Below are positions 33,701-44,506 of a stretch of DNA of 64,000 nucleotides, piece after piece. A model generated the notes under the pieces. That model saw only the letters and a list, made by a program, of their open reading frames with translations. It was not told where the DNA came from and did no database searches. The position numbers were made by a program, and so were the translations under genes. Location: assembly GCF_001540865.1 (NCBI RefSeq), contig NC_033641.1, positions 7,445,681 through 7,509,680 on the forward strand, in the 5' to 3' direction. Each line of letters opens with the position of its first letter. Position 1 is the first letter of the stretch. The DNA is from Ananas comosus. Its lineage: Eukaryota > Streptophyta > Magnoliopsida > Poales > Bromeliaceae.

Positions 33701-34053
33701 AAACCCGCTGGGTTCAAGTTCGGGTTTCGAGTTTTTGGTCGGATATGGATATGGGTATGAATTTTTAAAATCCGTCGGGTTTGGGTTTTATTTTGATTTT
33801 CGGGTTCGAATTTGAATTTTTGAAAAAGAGAAAAAAAAAGGAATACAAATATGAAACACAGTGAACCATTCACTGTGTTTGAACACGGTGAATGGTTCAC
33901 CATGTTCAACTTAACACACTGGCCCCGGTCCTACCCGCGTGGCACTGACGTGGCGCCTGCGTGGTAAGTTCAGAACTATTTTTGCAAATTAAATTTTGAT
34001 AGGGTTATTTTTTAAATAAAAATTTGTCATGGGGCTAAATGCAAAAAAAGTCC
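30745..34053. mobile_element. TIR/foldback element with CACGGTGAACC palindromes (copy 2), split by a solo LTR
   Basis: Left half 30745-30999 and right half 33543-34053 match the element at 5335-6107 end to end: CAGCAAATTTATATTTGCAA, GCGCCACGTCAGCGCCACG, CACGGTGAACC palindromes, and the internal word AATGTCAATGGGTATGGA, which resumes right after the inserted LTR. Right end TGCAAAAAAAGTCC. No clean target duplication of its own. Without the insert it is about 760 bp. Confidence 0.75.
31000..33542 (-). mobile_element. Solo LTR, 2.54 kb, with 5-bp target duplication
   Basis: Bounded by TGTCACGCCCCGAG and GCTATATTACA, with GTAGG duplications at 30995-30999 and 33543-33547. No primer-binding site, coding domain or second LTR lies between the duplications, so it is a solo LTR. 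Bases about 33020-33370 hold repeated ACCGGTCTCTC/GGGACCGGT words also present in the LTR at 60085-62466, which is in the opposite orientation. Sense is inferred to be the - strand from the initiation-like region of that other copy. Length is compatible with Del/Tekay-type Ty3 LTRs. Confidence 0.8.
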
Positions 34054-35006
34054 TAAAATTTTTAAGTTAACTAAGATGACATAGGTATATAATGGATGAT
34101 GGGCAAAATAAAAATTTTATTTAGTTTTTAAATAAATTGTTATCCATATGGGTATTAATGAAGATGTGTTTTCAAATTAGAGTGATATTTTTTAAATTCC
34201 CTCTCTACACCTGCACCATTAATAATACTAGTTAAGGTCCTCATGCGATGCTGCGGGTAGTTATTTTAAAATTTAATTTTAAAAATTAGTTATAAAAATC
34301 AATTTCAGAATAATTATGAAATATTACAGACAAATTACGAAATAATTTTAAATAAATGCAGCTTTCTTCCCTAATATAGAATATATAAGGAGCTCTCTCA
34401 ACAACAAGATATTTTGAAATAGTTCTTCAACTTTATTAAATATTTTCTCATCTTGTTCTCTTTTGTTTGATTTGATATTACTAATTTTGTAAGGTTATCT
34501 TTAATATTTCTAATTTTTTACGAGTACGAATGAAATTATCTATTATCCCATACTAATTATTCCAAACATGACCGCATGTCTAAGGAATTGAGAAATAATA
34601 AATGATGCAATAAATACATCAAAAAATTTTAATAGGCATAGTAGTCCCCTATTAGTTAGTGAAATAATTTTTAGTAGGTATCGTAGTTCTCCAAGTAGTT
34701 AGTGAATGAGAAGAGAAATCATTGCTTGTGATTCTCGTAATTAATTTTCGTCAAATATAAAATTAACTTAAGCCGCATCAATCTTTTTTTTTATTTTTTA
34801 ATGTACAATTTATATGTGAATACTCAATATTATAAAATTAACATTTATATCTAATACCAATAGTCTAAATTATTTAACATTTATTTATATATTTTACATT
34901 TTATAAAAATAAATAGTAAATTATATAATAAATTATTATATAATAATATATCTATATATAAATAAAATACTAATATATAATAAATAAATATATATTTATA
35001 AATAAA
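34054..35006. other. AT-rich intergenic with a possible Helitron 3' end
   Basis: On the - strand, a CCCGCAGCATCGCATGAGG hairpin-like word is followed by ACCTTAACTAG, ending at 34228 before a T. That arrangement (short hairpin about 10 nt before CTAG/T) is that of a Helitron 3' terminus, but the stem is imperfect and no 5' end was found. The rest is AT-rich. Confidence 0.3.
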
Positions 35007-35011
35007 ATAAT

Positions 35012-35057
<46 letters not shown>
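35007..35057. repeat. (TA)n(GA)n microsatellite
   Basis: TA run followed by GA run abutting a MITE, as at 13739-13818. Confidence 0.9.
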
Positions 35058-35061
<4 letters not shown>

Positions 35062-35593
35062 GGCTACTATGCAATCGGAAGCACGAAGCCTTCTGTGCTT
35101 CCAGCTTGTTTTCGATGTTGCGACTTTCGAATCGTCGATCGGCTCCGTTAAACTTGATCTAGAGCATTTGAAGTACTTAGAAAATAAATTTTATTATTTT
35201 TCGATATTATTTGCCTAGTGATCGAATGGGCTCAAAATCAACAAATTTCAATGGCCGTAGTGAGCCGTTTGCAAGTTTAACGGTGTAGAAATATCCAAAT
35301 CACGTGAAATTTTGATAGAAAATTCTTTATACTATATAAAACAATATCAATATCTTTGATTTAAAATTTTAATGTCATATTATTACATTTTGTAAGATTT
35401 TTATTTTCAGCCGTTGATTTTGAACCCCTTCGTTCATAGGCAAATGATATCGTAAAATCATAAAATTTATTTTCTAGGTACTTCAAATACTCTAGATCAA
35501 GTTTAACTGAGCCGATCGACGATTCGAAAGTTGTAACATCGAAAACGAGCTAGAACAGGAAGGCTCCGTACTTCCGATAGCATAATAGCCTCA

Positions 35594-35597
<4 letters not shown>
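35058..35597. mobile_element. Long foldback MITE (about 540 bp)
   Basis: Close relative of 16227-16768: left TAGGGCTACTATGCAATCGG, right CCGATAGCATAATAGCC. Arms TTCGAATCGTCGATCGGC and GCCGATCGACGATTCGAA are nearly complementary. Flanked by (GA)n and (TA)n. Confidence 0.75.

Positions 35598-35625
<28 letters not shown>
35598..35625. repeat. (TA)n microsatellite
   Basis: TA run between two MITEs. Confidence 0.9.
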
Positions 35626-35629
<4 letters not shown>

Positions 35630-36168
35630 TTGAGCTAGAATACTATCGATAGTAAACGAGCCGTTTTACTACAATTTGTTTTCGATAATAGAGCTTCCAA
35701 ATTGACGATCGGCTCCGTTAAATATGATCGGCTCCATTTAAACTACCTAGAAATCAAATTTCGCGCACTTTCGATATTGTTCTTTTATTCATCAAGTGAA
35801 CAGAAAAATGAATGGCTGAAAATGAATATTCTTTAAAAAAATAATGATAGGAGTCTTGTAATCAAGATCAAGAGTATAGATCTTGTTTTAAATAGTTTAA
35901 AGAATTTTCTAACAAAAATTCAATTGATTTGGATATCTTTACGCGTTAAACGAGAAAACGCCTCTTATCGACCATTAAAATTACAAATTTTGAAACCCTT
36001 TGATCATTAGGCAAATGATGTCGAAAAGATTTGAAATTTGATTTCTAAACACTTTAAGTGGTATAGATCATGTTCAACGGACGATCGTCAATTTGGAAGC
36101 TTTATCGTCGAAAACAAATAGGTAGTAAAACGGCTCGTTTACTATTGATAGTATTCTAGCAAAACTCT
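35626..36168. mobile_element. Long foldback MITE (about 540 bp)
   Basis: Relative of 17546-18083: left TTGAGCTAGAATACTATCGA, right ATTGATAGTATTCTAGC. Inner pair AAACGAGCCGTTTTACTAC and TAGTAAAACGGCTCGTTT are complementary. (TA)n flanks both ends. Confidence 0.75.
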
Positions 36169-36184
36169 ATATATATATATATAT

Positions 36185-36429
36185 AGTTGGACTGGGCTAC
36201 TATTGTAGCAAAATCTCATTGTTGCTACCAGTTTTTTAGCCTTTGGATCAACTCTTTTCATTATTTCTAACCATTGGATTAAATATTATAACCCAGTGGG
36301 GACCACTCAACCCTAGGGGGACCACTCAATATTAGCCGACTAATATCATCCTGACCCTACAATTTTTCATCCAAGGGTTAAAACTTGATAGCAAAAAGAG
36401 TGTTTTACTATTAATAATATTCCAGCCTA

Positions 36430-36433
<4 letters not shown>
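36185..36433. mobile_element. MITE, about 250 bp, inverted copy of 1725-1974
   Basis: Left ACTGGGCTACTATTGTAGC and right TAATAATATTCCAGCC. The core CCCTAGGGGGACCACTCAA is the complement of the cores at 1725-1974 and 18135-18387. Confidence 0.75.

Positions 36434-36499
<66 letters not shown>
36434..36499. repeat. (TA)n(CA)n microsatellite
   Basis: Long TA run ending in a short CA run. Confidence 0.9.
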
Positions 36500-36893
36500 A
36501 TGAGAGGCTCATGTCGTTCACGAGGCCGAAGTGGCCTCGTGGACCCTGTGAAAACCACGGCTATGAGCGCGATTTCTTTCGGCTCCGCACAGAGCCACGC
36601 CGCGCGCGCGTGCAGCGCCCCGCTCCCCGCGCCTCACACGCCCTGCCCGGCGCCAGCCGCGCTGCGCCGTGCCTCACCGCCCTCGCGCTCGCTCTTACGC
36701 TTGCGCCCCACGCCCGCCCACGCGGGCGCCACCCTCGCCGCGCCTCCAGCCTCGGCTCGCGTCCGCACTAGCGCCGGAGCCCCGCCCCCGCGCCGGCGCC
36801 GGCGCCAGCCCCCACGCCAGCGCCCGCTCCGCGCCCTCGCCCTCGCGCGCACCTCCGGCTCCCACTTGCCGCATGCCGATGCCGCGTTGAAGT
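36500..36893. other. GC-rich island of unknown origin
   Basis: About 390 bp of very GC-rich sequence (many CGCC and GCGCC words) sits between AT-rich microsatellites. It opens with an inverted word pair GAGGCCGAA/TGGCCTCG (36519-36540). A 145-codon + frame crosses it, but it is Arg/Ala/Pro low complexity and is also open in other frames, so I do not call it a gene. It could be a captured exon or leader of the minus-strand LTR element to its right. Confidence 0.4.
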
Positions 36894-36979
36894 TATTGAG
36901 GTATAATATATCTATAGAGATAGATATAGATATATAGATAGTATGTGAGAATTAAGAATCAAATCCGTGCTATTGTACT

Positions 36980-37662
36980 GGCTCTGATACCACTTATGGA
37001 TCGTAAGTGCTAACCAATTATTCCCATAACATGTCATGATAGAAAGGGTGCACAGATCATACTTTAAGCTCTTAGTCATAACGTTCACATAATTCAATCT
37101 GACTCAATCCATCAGTATGTTAGATTTACTATTGAGCCTCTTATCATTAGGTCTAATGTGGATCGTAATCCTACATAATTTATTGGACTCACTCAATTCA
37201 ACTTATATTAGTCTCCTAAAAGGCACTGCTAGCATACCGCTCAAATAACTTCATGCGTTGGATTAGACGCGCAAGTAACTGTTGGGCTTTCTAGAAATTA
37301 GGAAGGTTTGGACAAAATTAATTTTAGGATGCGTTTGGTTCGCGCTAACTTTTAAAGATTCCTAGTAATTCAATGGGAATAAAAAAATATGACGGTGTTT
37401 AGCTAAACGCACTAAGTAATCTAGTTGGTAATATTGAATTTACTTAGGAATAAGATTCACCCCAAAGTACTAATCTCATTCCCTTGAGGGGGGTGGGTAT
37501 CGTCATATTAATGGATTGGGATAATCATAATATATCTAATCTCTTTCTTTTTTTCTACCCGCCGGCTAATTGATATTATTTTTCTTTACACTCTAACCTT
37601 ATATCTTTTTCTAAACTTATTTTTCTCTCTAAAATTTAACTTTTTTTTTCTCTCTAAACTAA

Positions 37663-37697
<35 letters not shown>

Positions 37698-38166
37698 AAA
37701 ATTTCAACTCTCTCACTCCCTCTAATTTCGACTATATTTTTCTTTCTATTTTTTTAATTATGCTATCTCTCTCTAACTTATACTCTCTCTTTTTTTTCTA
37801 AAAAGATGTTGAAACTTTTGATAACATTATTTAAAATTAAATAAATAAATAAATTAATTAATTAATTGTATATTTTTTGTAATATTAAATAACATGGCTA
37901 ATTAATATTACCGTGCGAACCAAACACATGAATTCCACATTCTTAGTAATAGGATGAATAGGAATAAGATTCTCGGATATCTTTTATTCCTAGTAATCTT
38001 TCATAATGCGAACCAAACGCACCCTTAATGATATTGTATAGATGATTGATTATCTTTCCTTACAAACATACCTAGAACAATTGGACAATCTAATGTATAT
38101 TAGTAAATGTCTCTTAATAGTACCCAAATATCCTATTTGTCCTTAATATATCATTACATATTGTCA

Positions 38167-38169
<3 letters not shown>
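36980..38169 (-). mobile_element. LTR and tRNA-iMet primer-binding site of a retrotransposon (- strand)
   Basis: On the - strand the block starts TGTTGACAATATG (38169) and ends ...GATCCA (36997), followed by TAAG and the tRNA-iMet primer-binding word TGGTATCAGAGCC (36992-36980). Removing the Harbinger MITE inside it leaves an LTR of about 470 bp. No gag reading follows, so only the 5' LTR and PBS remain. Probably Copia, by PBS type; this is an inference. Confidence 0.6.
37327..38024. mobile_element. PIF/Harbinger-type MITE, 698 bp, TTA target duplication
   Basis: Terminal inverted repeats GGATGCGTTTGGTTCGC and GCGAACCAAACGCACCC are flanked by TTA at 37324-37326 and 38025-38027. Subterminal arms AGGAATAAGATT occur in both halves. 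A (CT)n stretch lies at 37669-37693. Inserted in the LTR of the minus-strand element. Confidence 0.78.
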
Positions 38170-38203
<34 letters not shown>

Positions 38204-38250
38204 AATACATACATGTATAAATATGTATGCATGTATATATACATGCATGC

Positions 38251-38288
<38 letters not shown>

Positions 38289-38318
38289 NTTATTTATTTT
38301 TTTTTTTTTTTTGCTTTT
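38170..38318. repeat. (CA)n, ATGTATGC and (TA)n microsatellite with an N, then poly-T
   Basis: CA run (38171-38199), mixed ATACATGTAT words, TA run (38256-38288), N at 38289, then poly-T. Length at the N is unreliable. Confidence 0.85.
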
Positions 38319-38733
38319 TCTCTCTCTTTTAACTTTTTTATTTTTTAATTTTTTTTATCTAAATTGTGCTAACATTTGCCAAAGTTCTATTTTGGTCTCA
38401 AACATTGTAAGCTCGATGTTTGAAACTCCAAAATTTACATTATAGTTAATGTTAAAATTAAAAAACAGCACACTGTCTGCATTTGAATTTTTTTTTTTTT
38501 TTTGAGAGATTCTGCATTTGAAACCTTAAGAGTTCAATTTTTAAATATAAAAAATTATAATTTGAAAGATAATAGGACTGAAATATAACATGGAAGATTA
38601 AAAGTTGGCATATGCATGATGCACAAATTTAGAGATGCATCACTCATAGGCAATATTTTTTTCTTCTGATAGTAAACAAGGGCAAGAAATAAAACGAAAC
38701 TAACCGTTCACAATTTGCGATGAACTTAAAAAT
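38319..38733. other. AT-rich stretch, nothing identified
   Basis: Poly-T/A rich, no element ends and no coding frame. Confidence 0.4.
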
Positions 38734-39574
38734 GACCAAATTACAGAAAATTTTTTTTGGTCAATATCTGTTTTTTTACTTTACTTCGTTATTTAAAAAC
38801 CTACACTTTGTCTTCTGAAAAAATATAAAATATTCACTTTGGCCTCCGCCGTCGATATTCTGTTAGGTTCCGTTTATATCTTATTATTATACATTTTTTA
38901 TACCCAAAATACCCTCAGCCTCCTCTCCTCAGCATTGCCGCCTTTTTTCTTGCCACCCATGCCGCCTCACCCTACTTTGCCACCTCGCCCTCGCCCACCC
39001 CTCCATCCGCGTCCACACGCACGCTCTCGTACTCCTTCGCTGTCTCACCCCCACCCTCGCCCTCGCCTACCACTCCGTCTATGCCCACACCGATCTCCTT
39101 CTGACCGTCGCCAAAATGGAGGGGCAATGAGGGTGCAGGAGGAGTGGGGGAGCAAGTGGAGGAATTAAAGGAGTCGGAAGTTACGGTTGAGCGAGGTGCG
39201 AAGAACGGAAGAGAGAGACAACAACTAAGCAAGATTGAGGAGAAGATGAAGATAGTGAAAGGTAATTTGGTCATTTTATCATCACAATTAACACCGTTAC
39301 CTCTTGTGAATATATGTATATTATTTTTTCTGAAAGATAGATAGCATGCTACCCGTTTTGTTTATTTTTTTTAGAAATAAACTTAGTTAGAAATATGAAT
39401 CAATTAGGATTCGAACTTGGGACCTCAGATACCAACCACTAAGCTCTTTGTCACTTGCGCCAGGAACGGTCAGTAATATTTTTTATTTTTCAAGAAGACA
39501 AAGTATATGGTTTTAAATAACGGAAGGGGAATGAAAAAATAGATAATGACAGAAAAATTTTCTATAATTTAGCC
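38734..39574. mobile_element. MULE-type element with GC-rich insert, 9-bp target duplication
   Basis: CTTAAAAAT occurs at 38725-38733 and 39575-39583. The ends are imperfect inverted repeats: left GACCAAATTACAGAAAATTT, right AAATTTTTC-type arm ending CTATAATTTAGCC. Similarity continues for about 100 bp through the word ACTTTGTCTTCT. The interior 38930-39170 is GC-rich and CCTCGCC-repetitive, with no recognised protein. A SINE is nested near the right end. A partial relative is at 55849-56345. Confidence 0.72.
39331..39472 (-). mobile_element. tRNA-derived SINE, copy 1
   Basis: Minus-strand copy of the SINE best seen at 54049-54200; B box GGATTCGAAC complement near 39412. Flanks show only a weak target duplication (TATTATTTTTTC-like), so the boundaries are approximate. 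Nested in the MULE-type element. Confidence 0.75.
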
Positions 39575-39583
39575 CTTAAAAAT

Positions 39584-40084
39584 TCAAAACACAAAATAAA
39601 TCTTACCCAAAAGTGCAAGGACAAGTGGTACAATATACCTTTTTTTTTATGTTCTCTATATTTTTCTACCTTCTCTCCTCTTTTTTATTGTTTTAGTTTT
39701 CTTCCTCTTTCTTATCCTCGAAGCAATACTGTCTATATATCCTTCTATTATTTTTCTTTTTTTCTCATCCTAACCCAAGAGCGATGCTACCTATGTACCG
39801 CAAAACTAGGTGCAAAATGAATACCATATTCATCACCCTTGAGTCTTATCAATCTTTTTTTTCTCTCTTTTGTGTAAACTTTAATTTGCCCCTTGTGGAA
39901 TAGTATATTTTGACTCTTTCACCCTATGGTTTTAAAAGTTTAACTTAAGTATTTTATAGTTCTATTTTTATTTCACTGTAAGGATCTATTAATTATTAAA
40001 CATGGTTTCACTCTATCGTTTTTACTTTATTAGTAGAACAAAAAGAAAATTACAAGACAGTTAGGTGTAACTTTTAAACCTTTA
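39584..40084. other. Intergenic, nothing identified
   Basis: T-rich with phrases resembling the CCCTGTGGTTT family near 39880-39970 (diverged). No coding frame. Confidence 0.4.
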
Positions 40085-40318
40085 GCCTTTATTTGGTTGG
40101 GGTTAAAGTGTGGAATAACCCCTTAACCCCGATATTATTCCCAAACACCCCCCAAAATAGGTAGGGTTAGCTAATCCCATCTCAAATGGGCTAATCTCGG
40201 GTTAGCTAACCCCACCTAACTCCACTAAACCTCAAATACTCTAATCCCACCTTAACCCCGAACTTAACCCTATTCCTGGAATAACTAATTTTTCCTTAAC
40301 CCCGAACCAAACGGTAGC
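40085..40318. mobile_element. PIF/Harbinger-type MITE, 234 bp, TTA target duplication
   Basis: Inverted ends GCCTTTATTTGGTTGGGGTTAA and TTAACCCCGAACCAAACGGTAGC are flanked by TTA at 40082-40084 and 40319-40321. The interior is rich in GGTTAGCTAACC-like words. Confidence 0.72.
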
Positions 40319-40321
40319 TTA

Positions 40322-41519
40322 AAGTAACAAAGTAAAAACACACTAAACTACACAAGTGCAATTTTTTTTTTGAACCGTGGAGTGGTAAAGTGAAAACGCA
40401 CTATACCACGAGAGGATAGATAGAATTTTATCCTTTTTAGAACTTGGGGGGTGGTAAAATGGCTCGTAGATCTGGCATAGTTCTCTACTAAAAGGCTATA
40501 TTATACTTTTGGTTCTGATACTATGAGAAATGTGACACTTTGGTCCCTAGTAATTTGTTGTAATTTCTAACTTACAACAAATTACATTATGATCAATTCT
40601 ATCCCTTATATCATACTATTCTAACCAACCACCCATTAATCCTAGGAAAAGTACCACCAAACCCTTGGGTCATTATCATTATGATTTTACAATTTTTCAT
40701 GTAAGGATTAAAAATCGGATACTATCGACAGCCGAATACTATTAAGAGTATTCTAGTCCAACTCTTATTTTTAGAGTTAAGAGCTGAATGTTTAGAGCTT
40801 GATTACTATTTTATCAGTTGTTTAGGTTGGGGACTATTATTATCTTTTTTTTTTTTTGCTTTCAGTCTGTGTAGTTTGGGGACTGTTATCAAGGCTCTCC
40901 ATCTTTTTTTTTTTCTTTTTTTTTTTTCATTTGTTTGGGGTTTATTGATAATTTTTTCCTACTTGATATGCGATGGATTTTGCATTGTCCCTAGGCTCTT
41001 AATCAAATTCTTCCTTTAGTTAAAGGGTAAACTTTAATTTGCTCTACATAGTTTAGCTTATTTTTACTTTGTCATTCTATAGTTCAAAAATTATAATTAA
41101 CTATCTTGTAGCTTTATCTTTATTTTATTTTAAAAACTATACTATCAAATAGAGTAGCAAAATGAAATTTTTTGATAATCACAAGTTAATTAAGTATAAT
41201 TTTTTGGACTACACGAAGGCAAAGTAAAAGTGAGCTAAATCACAGAAAAATTAATTGCATCTTTCAGAACTATAGTGTGGCAAAATAAAAATGAGCTAAA
41301 TCACAGAAAGGCAATTGAAGTTTATCCTTTATAAAAATTACCTACCGACTTTATCATCAAAAAAAGCCTATGGATTTTATGTGTTTGTCCGTAATTAATT
41401 TCCAGATTGAGAATAACTATCAAATGAACTAAAATGCACTTAGAATTTATAAGAATTTTCCACACTAGCATAGCTTCTTTTTACAGATATTTTTATTAAG
41501 ATAATCAGTATTAATATAG
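40322..41519. other. AT-rich intergenic with a truncated MITE
   Basis: Bases about 40590-40768 match the right half of the 250-bp MITE family (AACCAACCACCCATTAATCC through ATACTATTAAGAGTATTCTAG). Pieces of the dispersed repeat of 44030-44485 occur at 40490-40590. Phrases on the theme of a flat gttaattg/ctatagtt repeat recur at 41030-41330. No gene. Confidence 0.45.
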
Positions 41520-42440
41520 TCGCAACCTTTACATTTGTAGTATTAGATTTGTCTGTCGAAATTCTTCTTGTCTTTTGAATATTTGGTACTCTTCTTAGAG
41601 TCCAAACTCGAAGCTCCTTTGCTTAAAAATTTCTACTTTGACAAAAATGATGAAATTTTGTTAGCTTGATTTTTCTTCTTTGAAGTCCACTAGAACTTCT
41701 TAGTCAAAAGAGTCAATTGTTTTTTTTTTTTTTTTTTGAGAGATAGGTAGCACGCTACCTGCTTCGTTTATTTCATTAAGAAATAAACTTAGCTGGAAAT
41801 GTGAATCAATTAGAATTCGAACTTGGGACCTCGGGTACCAACCACCAAGCCCTTTTGCCATTTGCTTTAGGGACGGTCGGTAAAAGAGTCAATTGTTGCT
41901 CGAACTTCACCATTGATCTGGTATTTTCCAAATTAACTTCCAAAGAGTCCGATTCTTCCTCCTTAATAGATCTCAATGCCGTAACTGCACCATTAGAAGA
42001 CCGAGCAGAAGAAGAATTCGAAGTAGGAAAAGTCATCTTATAAATTCGTAAAAAATCTACTAATTTTTCAACTTCATATCGCCGGGATGTTTCACTATTT
42101 CTATGGCAGCAATATTTGGTCTAAAATGTTAAGAAAGAGTTCTAAATATTTTATAAAGAAGCTTAGGTTTCAATATCTTCTCTCCTAAGTTAATACACAT
42201 GTTTAATTTACAATATTTTTTAATATATAATAATTAGTGAAGATCTCATACTCGTCCATTCTAATAAAATCAAATTTGTTTCTTAGCATGTGAAGCTTAA
42301 TTTTGAGCCTTTATTAGATTCATTTCTTTGTGTGTAACTTGTAAAATATCTCAAATCTCCTTAGTCGTCTCATATGCAGAAAAAAAAAGTGAAATCAATT
42401 CCGAAAAAAATCATTAAATAAGGTATTTATGCCTTTCCTA
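41520..42440 (-). pseudogene. Decayed Copia gag (UBN2-type) remnant
   Basis: Translating the - strand in shifting frames gives gag-like words: RPNIAAIE near 42130-42100, RYEVEKLVDFLRIYKM near 42085-42040 and SIKEEESDSLEVNLEN near 41970-41925. They occur in the order expected for the UBN2 gag domain of Copia elements. Many stops and frameshifts. A SINE (41722-41881) is inserted in it, leaving a 16-bp duplication. No pol was found. Confidence 0.5.
41722..41881 (-). mobile_element. tRNA-derived SINE, copy 2, with 16-bp target duplication
   Basis: AAAAGAGTCAATTGTT flanks it at 41706-41721 and 41882-41897. The poly-T at its left is the tail of a minus-strand insert; the B-box complement GAATTCGAAC is near 41815 and the head word CCGACCGTCCC (complement) at the right end. 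Confidence 0.88.
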
Positions 42441-43018
42441 TTTAAGGAAGATGCATCCATCTCTTTCTTAATTAGTCTACTTAGTTGGAGGTATAAGGAT
42501 TTTAGCATTATTAACCTCCTCGGGCTGTGAGTTGCACCAGAAGAAATTTGGCATTGATGGTTGGAACATCCGCAATCTAGTATTATATATCATCTTTATA
42601 ATAATAATTTTATTAGAGTGAATAAATAGAACAATATATCTTATATTTGCTCTGATTGTCAAATGAGTGAATATTTAAAATATCTTTCTTATTCTAGGAT
42701 TAATTACATATAACCCTCGGTAAACATATCGAATAGCATATACATTCTAACTTTTTATGTTTATCCCTGCAAAAGTCCAAATTTTTTAAATATATCTCTG
42801 CTGTCATGATGTATTAGAAAAATATAGTTAACTATAGATAAAATACTTAACCCTAATTAGTGAATAATGTAAATTGACTTTTTTTACCCTTTTAATATTA
42901 TTTGTGATGGTAGAAAAGAAAATATGACCGTTGGGCATTTTTGAAAATGTTGGGACTTTTGGAGGGACATATCTGTGATGTCAAAAATATCATATTATTT
43001 ATCTTCTGTTAAAAAATA

Positions 43019-43452
43019 GGAAAAACTTCAAAAACTCTCCTTGTGGTTTCAATTTTTTTTACTTTAGTACCCTGTGGTTTAAAATGTATCAAGTTAATAC
43101 CCTGTGGTTTCTCACTTTATCACTTTAGTACCCTGTGGTTTAAAGTGTATCAAGTTAGTACCCTGTGGTTTTGCACGTTATCACTTTAGTACCCTGTGGT
43201 TTTAATTTTGTATCAAGTTAGTACCCTGTGGTTTTTTAAACTATAGGGTACTAAAGTGATAAAGTGTGAAACCACTGGGTACTAAAGTGATAAAGTGCAA
43301 AACCACAGGGTACTAACTTGATACACTTTAAACTATAGGGTACTAAAGTGATAAAATGAGAAACCACATGGTACTATCTTGATATACTTTAAACCACATG
43401 ATACTAAAATGAAAAAGTGTGAAACCACAGGGGGGGTTTTTAAAGTTTTCCC
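43019..43452. mobile_element. CCCTGTGGTTT foldback element, copy 2, 9-bp target duplication
   Basis: Perfect 9-bp duplications TAAAAAATA lie at 43010-43018 and 43453-43461. Ends GGAAAAACTTC and GTTTTCCC are inverted. The body is multiple ACCCTGTGGTTT units on the left and AAACCACAGGGT units on the right. The 9-bp duplication suggests Mutator-type mobilisation. Confidence 0.85.
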
Positions 43453-43561
43453 TAAAAAATAAATAGTACTCTAACGATAACAAACCAGAGGAACAAACAT
43501 GAATATCACTGGACTTTTGCAAAGTTAAAAATAAAAAGTTGAGCTTTATATGAATATATTT

Positions 43562-43716
43562 ATTTATTTATTTTTGAGAGATAGGTAGCATGCTACCCGC
43601 TTTGTTTATTTCATTTAGAAATAAACTTAGCTGGAAATGTGAATCAACTATGATTCGAACTTAAGTTTTGGGTACCAACCATCACGCCCCTTGCCACTTG
43701 CTTTAGGAACGGTCGG
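43562..43716 (-). mobile_element. tRNA-derived SINE, copy 3, with 16-bp target duplication
   Basis: TTATATGAATATATTT at 43546-43561 and 43717-43732. The body matches the other minus-strand copies (AGGTAGCATGCTACCC, AATAAACTTAGCTGGAAATG, GATTCGAAC). Confidence 0.88.
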
Positions 43717-43771
43717 TTATATGAATATATTTGTTATTCGATATGTTTATATAGAGCTGGATGAAATTAAC

Positions 43772-44506
43772 TTTTTTTTGTATTTTATTTATTTTTTTTA
43801 ACTGAAATTCTTGCTATAAAATATGCAAGTTGATAGTGGATTGCTTACAGTTGATGTCACTACAGCAATTCGTGCGATAGATTAGATCTGAGTCGCTCAA
43901 ATTCCAAACTCTTCAACCGATGGACCATATTATAAACTTGTCAAAATTAAAAGAGATCAAAAGCTAAACCAGCCATTAACCTGGGTAGAATCCGAAATTC
44001 AGCTAACAAGAATAGCTCAAAATCAAAAGGACAAAGTTAAAAAAGTGTCCCGTCACATTTTAGTTCTCGAACTTGAAATTTTTAGCTCGAATTATGAGAC
44101 GCGTGATATTTTAATTCTCAAACTTTAAAATTGGTTATAATTTTTGACTTGAATTATGATGTATATGATATTTTAGTTTTCGAATTTTCTGAATTGCAGC
44201 AATAACCCACTTGGTGATGCAAAAACAATTAAGATGCTACATCAGTCACCGCTTCCATATTAGTAATCTATCCAATATTTTATTAAAAAAAATTAAAATT
44301 TGAGACTTGATCGCGATAATATAGAGTTCGTACACTAAAGTGACACACACCTTACAGTTTGTGTCAGAAATTGTAACTAATTAAAATTTAACCCGTCACA
44401 CGCCTTATAATTTGAGCCAAAAATTGTAATAATTAAAATAATATCAAGCGTCTCATAGTTGGAAGACCGAAAGTGTAATTTACCTAAAAGAGTAAGCAAA
44501 AAAAAA
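43772..44506. other. Intergenic with a diverged foldback repeat (about 44030-44485)
   Basis: The left half has CACATTTTAGTTCTCGAACTT and repeated CTCGAATTATGA-like words. The right half has their complements (CACACGCCTTATAATTTGAG, GACCGAAAGTGTAATTT). Fragments of the same repeat recur at 5030-5190, 28845-28940 and 40490-40590. No coding frame. Confidence 0.5.

Larger units (their letters stand above)
42698..43771. mobile_element. TIR element containing two nested insertions
   Basis: Left end TTAATTACATATAACCC...AACATATCGAATA is complementary to the right end TATTCGATATGTTTATATAG...AATTAAC. It is interrupted by the foldback element 43019-43452 and the SINE 43562-43716. A relative is at 53749-54681. 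No coding capacity; target duplication not determined. Confidence 0.6.

Noticed and set aside
36500..36937. 145-codon + strand frame
   Set aside because: GC-rich low complexity, open in other frames as well, no domain and no gene context.
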